From Amorphochlora amoebiformis (taxonomy: Eukaryota; Cercozoa; Chlorarachniophyceae), in NCBI GenBank assembly GCA_054601695.1, contig BAAHQB010000199.1, positions 62,001 to 126,000 on the forward strand: a DNA stretch of 64,000 nucleotides. The letters run 5' to 3'. Numbering within the stretch: the first letter of the stretch is position 1; each line of letters begins with the position of its first letter. Positions 1-64,000 of the stretch are shown piece after piece. Below the pieces are notes generated by a model. The model saw nothing but the letters and a program-made list of their open reading frames with translations. It searched no databases and was not told where the DNA came from. Made by a program: the position numbers and the translations under genes.

Positions 1-249
1 GAGCTTTTTTCGAAGATTTTTCCTTGAGATCGAAACCTCTAATAATACTTAACAATTGTAACGAATTGTAACTGACTTGAAACCTTGCTTTCACTTTACT
101 TTTCGAAACTGCCCAATTTCGCCCCAACGTGGCTGAAGAATCAAGATTGGGCCCATCATAGGGGGGGCATAGGGGCCATGATAGCATTGATAGGGCCCCA
201 TTCGGACCATTATTGGGCCATTACACCCCCTATGTGAAGCCCATTCAAG

Positions 250-326
250 TATTGGAGTTGCCACTGCCACCCACCAATGTCGACAAGCAAATGCCAATTG
301 GGGCCGTGCGTGAGAGCAAGAGATGA
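250..326 (+). CDS. candidate 3'-terminal exon of a plus-strand gene entering from the left
   Basis: A candidate last exon. After an AG at 248-249 a frame runs 25 codons to TGA at 324-326, ending ...QMPIGAVRESKR. It has normal-looking amino-acid use (LELPLPPTNVDK) and no low-complexity repeat. The frame stays open upstream to about 163, so the true acceptor may lie further left, near the G-rich stretch at 157-170. Position supports it: all later genes alternate strand, so a plus-strand gene should end before the minus-strand stop at 1228. A different minus-strand frame is also open here (91-297), so this is a weak call. The product is not recognised. Confidence 0.4.
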
Positions 327-1227
327 ATTTTGCATAGGATTAAAACATTTTGCCAAGCACAATTTAATAGAAATATACTTCACACGCTTATTCTATCCCG
401 TCTATCTAGTCTATGGTCATCAGAACAATCAACTTAATCGGAGATATCACTCTAGTCACCGGTCTCCGATATCACTCTAGTCACTCGTCACCTAGATGCA
501 TCATCAATGATTCATCATGTTAGTAACGTGATGTTCCTGATTCATGTGTAAGACTCATGCTGCACACTTTTAGAACTTAAACTTTGCCTTGTACGCCGCA
601 TGATCTACAGATCTAGATGATCTCAGTGGATATGATGACTAGCATCTAGATATACTGAATCTGAGTGATTTATACTGATTTTGTCCGGTTCTGTGCCGGG
701 TTATCTATAACTAGTATAAATGTATGGATACACATTGTCTTATATACAGATGTAAACTAGATAAATACACATACATTTATAATTACTAGGTTTACACTAT
801 ATCTAGTATATATAACCACTAGAGGTCATGCAGTAAAATGTAAATTTACTAGATTTAAATGAATACAGGTTACTAATTTCATAATATTCTAGGTATTGTA
901 TAACTAGTATAAAGACCGTCTAGCCGTATCGGATAGTACTAGTAGTATTTTGCAATCCTCAGGCTAGTCAGGTACTGTCGATCATATCCTCTAGATCCTC
1001 GATTGTCAATGTGTCATCATCAGTAGTAGATGTAGACTCTAGAGACTAGAGAGACTATCACGTAGTGGATTTGATTGAATTCTAAGGCCTCTAATCTCTA
1101 GAACTGGACTAGTACTAGTAGTAGAGAATACTCGTAGACCTAGGTCTAGTAGGTAGATAAAAGTTATAAATTCTAGAAATTGATAAAATTAAAGCTCACG
1201 AGAATAAGTGAAGAGACCTTCCAGACA
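327..1227. other. convergent intergenic spacer
   Basis: No exon is visible. The stretch is AT-rich but not microsatellite. It is dense in short CTAGAT/CTAGTA words and contains no (TA)n or telomeric array, like the other convergent spacers at 27.7, 44.6 and 61.3 kb. Poly(A) and termination signals of the two converging genes should lie here, but none can be pinned down. Confidence 0.6.
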
Positions 1228-13591
<12,364 letters not shown>

Positions 13592-13888
13592 AGACGGAAG
13601 CCTTCCCTCTCTCAAATCGCGAAGACCCTCCCCCGTTCCTGATACCCTGCTATTTATAAGGGGGTTCCCCTTAAGATTGAGGGCATGGAGGGTTGTTAAG
13701 CTTCCCCCTTGGAGGGTTAGGAAAGTCAGCGCCAAGAGGTGTCTTTCGAGGCATGCAACCATAGAGCGAGGACATATGCCAGGAGGAGATGTCACCGCGG
13801 TTTGTAAGCCGAAGAATTAAAGAATCGGAATCCACATCGGAGCTTCGGAATCCAGAAGTTGGGTTCCGAAGGCAGGGACGAGTCCATC
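13592..13888. promoter_or_regulatory. divergent promoter region (unknown gene / NAR1)
   Basis: The 297 bp between two divergent start codons hold no microsatellite. A TATAAATA on the minus strand at 13658-13651 is well placed for the minus-strand gene. On the NAR1 side a near-palindrome TTCGGAATCC...GGGTTCCGAA lies at about 13844-13870, within 45 bp of the ATG. No initiator was assigned. Confidence 0.5.
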
Positions 13889-27713
<13,825 letters not shown>

Positions 27714-27738
27714 CTACCTATACTCTAGATATTAGGTA

Positions 27739-27776
<38 letters not shown>

Positions 27777-28582
27777 ATGGCGATACCAAGCTGAAATACT
27801 CACGACATAAGTTGGCACTCAGATCTAGTCGTATACTCTGAATACATTACATATATGTTATACAATAGAGACTAGATTGAAGCTCTAAGTTAGGCCTCAG
27901 AATGATTAATTCACTCCGTAAGCTGGGATTCGTCGTAAGCCATATGTAACATAGTAAAATCCTGTTCAAGAGTTGCTAGAGCTTGTGAGTTCAACTCAGC
28001 GAACTACAAGAACTATATCTAGTAAAACATAAGGCTTAGTCTAGTAGAAACAGAAACTAGAGAAACTGTAGAATCTAAGCTATATAGTCTTACAGAGTTT
28101 CTCTCGTATAGTCATATGATCTAGATATCAGTAGAATACTATCGGATATACTCTAGATACTAGATATAATTAATATTAATATATGCGCATATGCATGCAT
28201 TGATGGTCACTTGACTCGCTTCACACTTGGTTATGTCTCACTGAAATTTCTAGAATTTGTTACATCGGCATTGGTACTGGAATAGTATACATCTCTGGAT
28301 TCTGGGTGTTAAGCTCATTGATAATACGAATTTTAAAACAAAACCACTATTGCAAACAGCTTTACGACGAGACTGTAAATCAGCCCTACAGCTAGTTCTA
28401 AATATATCGACAACGGAATATTAACTAGATCCAGCAGATTAACAAAGAAATTGAAGGGATTCAAGTTGGTACGAAGCTTAGCATTGATGTACACATACAT
28501 ACATACGACTTCTTAAGACACACTTTTTTGTTCGGGAAAAACAGAGGAAGAAAAAAAAGGAGAAAAGAGTATAGTATTGTTG
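27714..28582. other. convergent intergenic spacer
   Basis: Between the stops of NAR1 and the methyltransferase. It is mixed AT-rich sequence with CTAGAT words and one short TA run at 27737-27774. No exon is recognised. Confidence 0.65.
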
Positions 28583-32497
<3,915 letters not shown>

Positions 32498-32765
32498 CGC
32501 GGCTGGGGCTTGTCGTTTACCTCGCGGGTGAAAAGCTGGATTCTTAGCAAGGGTTGGGAACTTGGGACGACGACCATAAAGGGGGGTCTCTTTGGGGTAC
32601 CAGGGCTATTAAAGGTTATTAGTTACTTGTCACTAATCCTGGTCACATAATGTATATGTGGACATAGATATATACGATATCCAAAATAAGATATCAGATA
32701 TGAATAATTCAAATTACCGAGGTTTTAAGAAAAAGAAATTAAATATTTCAATATCTTCGCGGGTG
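32498..32765. promoter_or_regulatory. divergent promoter region (METTL27-like / RlmI-like)
   Basis: The 268 bp between divergent ATGs are free of (TA)n arrays. The left half is GC-richer; the right half is AT-rich with GATATC words (ACGATATCC, AGATATCAG). TATTAAA at 32607-32613 could serve the plus strand, but this is weak. Confidence 0.4.
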
Positions 32766-44620
<11,855 letters not shown>

Positions 44621-45124
44621 ATAAATCAGTTGCGATTTCATCCCGCATACAATTCATGTAGTAACGTTCATCCGGAAACATTTATGCAAGGCTGGCCAAT
44701 GATCCAGATGACTCGGCAATTGCATGAGTAATAAGGCGCATGCGCATATATGCCGAATAACAGATACTCCAATCTCCTGTACTTTTTCAATTTCTAGAAT
44801 CTAGACAGCACTAAGATATTATCAATTGTGATCTAGTGATACATTTGATCATGATATATCTATATAGATCTAGGCTGTATCTAGTGTGTATGTGTCTAAT
44901 TACATACATGTAACTGTGTAATAATTTAATTCTAGTAATTAGGCATCTAGAATTCTAGAACTGAGTCTTGTGAGTGCGTTTACTTAATTTGAAAATCTTG
45001 CTGCACCATATATCTACTAGATATAGTAGTAATAACTATTGTCGTCTTAGAAAACTGACTGACGATAGCTATGGGTATTAAAGCTTAGCTAGGAAGCCTT
45101 CTCCGTTCTCATAAACCTATGTGT
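44621..45124. other. convergent intergenic spacer
   Basis: AT-rich unique sequence with CTAGAT-type words between two converging stops. No (TA)n array, telomeric repeat or exon. Confidence 0.65.
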
Positions 45125-50026
<4,902 letters not shown>

Positions 50027-50295
50027 GTTGATGGTCTTCGACGGGTCTCAGAATCCTTCGGTCCGGTGTGCGATTGGCGCCTTTTTCTTCCTATATAATT
50101 TAATCCGTGGGTTCCGGTTTTTGGATATCTAGATATCCCTATATCCCACTTTTCAATATCTGAAAATCGGGACAAGGGAGGGACGAAGTCATATGTGACA
50201 TCTTAGCGTGACATCCCTTCGCGTCCTTTCCGAAAGGGCCGGCATTCGTGCGCACAATCAACGGATCATCTGGGCCACTCGCGGAAGACACACAG
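50027..50295. promoter_or_regulatory. divergent promoter region (EF-hand/nucleoredoxin / heliorhodopsin)
   Basis: The 269 bp between divergent ATGs have no repeats. TATATAA lies at 50092-50098, about 65 bp upstream of the minus-strand ATG, similar to the TATA spacing at 13.65 kb. A perfect 16-bp palindrome GGATATCTAGATATCC sits at 50123-50138. GGGTTCCG occurs here and in the 13.6-13.9 kb divergent region. Confidence 0.45.
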
Positions 50296-61327
<11,032 letters not shown>

Positions 61328-61916
61328 GATAGATAAGATACGACTCACACGAGACGAAGCCAAGGCATTACTAGTACTTATGTAATATTACCAGTAATCT
61401 AGGTAATATTACCAAATTAGATAGCTGTACAGAATTATGAGCTTTTTTACGATATTGCTTGACTGTCACTGTACTTTTTATCATCGGTATACAAGATCCG
61501 TTGGTCGGAGCCTGGGAAAGATATGCGGGTTTTGGGTGATTTCATCTAAATGCTCCAGTGACATCTGGAATCATGATGTGAAGACGATTAACTAAATCTT
61601 GTAGATTGATATGTGTACGTATTAAGGTATACTCAGAAACTGCAATAATCTAGATAATTAGCTGCATTAGTAAAAAAAGACAGTATACTATCATATTTCT
61701 AGCCGCTAGTATTTGAGTATTGTCTTTGATATTCGAAACGTTTGCGGGTCAACTATACCTACTATACCTACTATAACATAGTCTAGCTAGGAGTGCAACT
61801 TGGCACATGCATGGATTATATGCCATCATGGGACACGTGCTACACGTGTGCCGGACTATCTCACAAAACGGTTTCGATTTACATCTCTTTTGACTTTGCG
61901 AACAGAGAAAGAGTGG
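61328..61916. other. convergent intergenic spacer
   Basis: Unique AT-rich sequence with CTAGAT/ACTAG words between the converging heliorhodopsin and right-edge genes. No array and no exon. Confidence 0.65.
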
Positions 61917-62158
61917 TTAGTAGTCTGGGTCTGCGTAGTAGTCCGCTACGTCAGACTCGGTCTCTGTAATGGGAAGTTTCTGATAGGTTATTAAGAATGT
62001 GTGTATCAATATCATATGTATGTATATGTTTATGTATATATTTATATATTAATATGTGTGTATGCATTGGTAGTGTGTGTGTTCATAAATATAATAATAT
62101 AAAGGTATATACATGAAGTTTATATACATATATCATATATATACATATATATATATAT

Positions 62159-62194
<36 letters not shown>

Positions 62195-62273
62195 TATATA
62201 CCTCTAAGCGTTTACTTCTATCCGCGATAGTCTTTTTCTTCTTCTCTTTATTAGGCCTATATAGACAATATAC

Positions 62274-62326
<53 letters not shown>

Positions 62327-62361
62327 CTCTTCTTGTTCTATTTATTAGCCCTATACAGACA

Positions 62362-62424
<63 letters not shown>

Positions 62425-62473
62425 ATTATATATATATATATGGCCTCTTCTTGTTCTCTTTATTAGGCCTATG

Positions 62474-62551
<78 letters not shown>

Positions 62552-62626
62552 TATATACCTAGGTGCCACAGGCGTTGATACTTCCCCTAATCTCCACCAA
62601 TCATGCTTAGTTTCCTATGTAATATA

Positions 62627-62676
<50 letters not shown>

Positions 62677-62736
62677 GATATATATGTGTGCATATATTTT
62701 TACATATATATTTATATATATACACACACACACACG

Positions 62737-62786
<50 letters not shown>

Positions 62787-63395
62787 TATGTATTTATACT
62801 ATACATATAGAAACATTACCACTCCTGGTAGTGCCCATTCCTTAGCTGTTTTCTCTCTCCTAGCATTCACCCTCTGCTCGATCTAGGGTTAGGGTTAGGG
62901 TTAGGGTTAGGGTTAGAATTAGGGTTAGGGTTAAGTTTAGGATTATTAAGGTTAAGAGTTAGATTCTAGGTTGGTTGGGATAGGGTTGGTGTTAGCGTAG
63001 TTAAGGTTAAGAAATCAGAGTAAGTGTTAGCGTTACGGTCAAGATCAGAGTTTGGTTAGGGTTAGGGTTAGGGCTAGGGTTAGGGTCAGGTTTAGGGTTA
63101 GGGTAAGGGTTAGGGTTAGGGTTTGGAATAGCGTCATATTAGGCTTAATGTTAAGGTCGTGTTCGGCGTTATTACTAGAGCTAGGGTTAGGGTTAGGATT
63201 AGAGTTAGGGTTAGGGTTAGAATTAGGGTTAGGGTTAGGATTAGGGTTAGGGTTAGGGTTAGGATTAGGGATAAGGTTACGAGGTTAGAGTTAGGGTTAG
63301 GGTCAGGCGAAGTATATGGTAAGGGGTGTTGATATTAGGGTTAGGGTTAGGGTTAGGGTTACGATTTTGGCCTTGCGGTATTGTTCAGGGGATAC
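61917..63395 (-). CDS. 3' part of an unrecognised gene (5' end beyond the window)
   Basis: I do not recognise this protein. Five exons on the minus strand join in phase to about 90 C-terminal residues: 63395-63363 ([11 protein letters not shown]), 62882-62820 ([20 protein letters not shown]), 62614-62559 ([18 protein letters not shown]), 62256-62202 ([17 protein letters not shown]), 61979-61917 ([17 protein letters not shown], stop TAA). The tail is first basic (KEKKKK) then acidic (Asp/Glu/Tyr-rich). All four introns are GT-AG; the first is a CCCTAA array on the sense strand ending CCCTAG. Copies of the acceptor side of the 62256 exon (GCCTAATAAAGAGAA) lie upstream at 62325-62362 and 62443-62474. 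Further exons upstream of 63395 were not resolved. Confidence 0.72.
62884..63360 (-). repeat. telomere-type array in right-edge gene (CCCTAA on sense strand)
   Basis: TTAGGG on the plus strand with many variants (GGGATAAGG, GTTAGAATT) fills the intron between 63363 and 62882. The purest runs are at 62885-62916 and 63230-63262. Confidence 0.95.
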
Positions 63396-63428
63396 CTGTA
63401 TATATATATATATTACATATATATATAT

Positions 63429-63468
<40 letters not shown>

Positions 63469-63553
63469 AGGGGCTAAGCATATATATAATCCTAACCTAT
63501 TACACAGATATACATACATGTATATATATACATATATATTTTATAAATATATG

Positions 63554-63585
<32 letters not shown>

Positions 63586-63645
63586 ACGTGTGTATAAGCA
63601 TATATAATCCTAACCTTCTTCTCACAAATGTATATGTTACATTAA

Positions 63646-63716
<71 letters not shown>

Positions 63717-63791
63717 TATATACACATATGATATATGCAATATAATGATTGTATACAATATATTACAATGTCTAACGATGTGCATGTTGTT

Positions 63792-63825
<34 letters not shown>

Positions 63826-63843
63826 GACATATAATATATATAC

Positions 63844-63883
<40 letters not shown>

Positions 63884-63916
63884 TATATAATATATATATG
63901 TAGTATATATATACAA

Positions 63917-63957
<41 letters not shown>

Positions 63958-63967
63958 ATATATATTT

Positions 63968-64000
<33 letters not shown>
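63396..64000. other. (TA)n-rich edge, no exon resolved
   Basis: Mostly (TA)n. A pair of similar islands, TAAGCATATATATAATCCTAAC at 63475-63496 and 63595-63616, read on the minus strand as GTTAGGATTATAT after ...GAAGAAG or ...GTAATAG. They may be a donor junction and its copy belonging to the next upstream exon, but no acceptor fits. Confidence 0.4.

Overview
The window is nuclear DNA from a unicellular eukaryote. The signs are genes cut into very short exons by spliceosomal GT-AG introns, telomere-type TTAGGG/CCCTAA repeats, TATA-type sites, and proteins such as a cytosolic Fe-S assembly factor, an EF-hand/nucleoredoxin fusion and a heliorhodopsin. A protist or microalga is likely; I cannot place it closer. 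Almost none of the long open frames are genes. Poly-Tyr/Ile frames are (TA)n microsatellite, Leu/Thr/Asn/Pro frames are CCCTAA repeat and Ser/Leu frames are CT-rich repeat. The real coding sequence lies in short unique islands of 15 to 440 bases, and I joined these by splice site and reading phase. For seven genes the joins keep phase throughout, and for the six complete ones the summed length is a multiple of three.

Layout, left to right: (1) a candidate last exon of a plus-strand gene ending at 326; (2) minus, 13591 to 1228, an unrecognised protein of about 290 aa; (3) plus, 13889 to 27713, NAR1/IOP1 (CIAO3 family) Fe-S assembly factor, 487 aa in 23 exons; (4) minus, 32497 to 28583, METTL27/WBSCR27-like methyltransferase, 278 aa in 10 exons; (5) plus, 32766 to 44620, RlmI-type rRNA methyltransferase, 517 aa in 22 exons; (6) minus, 50026 to 45125, EF-hand plus nucleoredoxin-like thioredoxin, 252 aa in 7 exons; (7) plus, 50296 to 61327, heliorhodopsin, 299 aa in 15 exons; (8) minus, the last five exons of an unrecognised gene entering from the right edge and ending at 61917. 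Genes alternate strictly in strand. They share divergent starts about 270 to 300 bp apart (13.6-13.9, 32.5-32.8 and 50.0-50.3 kb) and convergent ends about 500 to 900 bp apart.

Introns carry nearly all of the length. Three materials fill them: (TA)n with (TG)n edges, telomere-type arrays, and CT/GA-rich or other tandem arrays. The intergenic spacers are nearly free of all three. Two patterns recur. First, exon-intron junctions (the last or first 15 to 50 exon bases plus adjoining intron) are copied again and again inside the neighbouring intron, separated by (TA)n; this happens in all seven genes. Second, telomere-type arrays lie almost always with CCCTAA on the sense strand and often end in CCCTAG at the 3' splice site, so the repeat itself supplies branch-point-like CTAAC, pyrimidines and the acceptor AG.

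The genes do not form one pathway. They are housekeeping functions (Fe-S assembly, RNA or small-molecule methylation, redox) plus one photoreceptor-type membrane protein. The joined gene models are my reconstruction from sequence; no transcript evidence was available.
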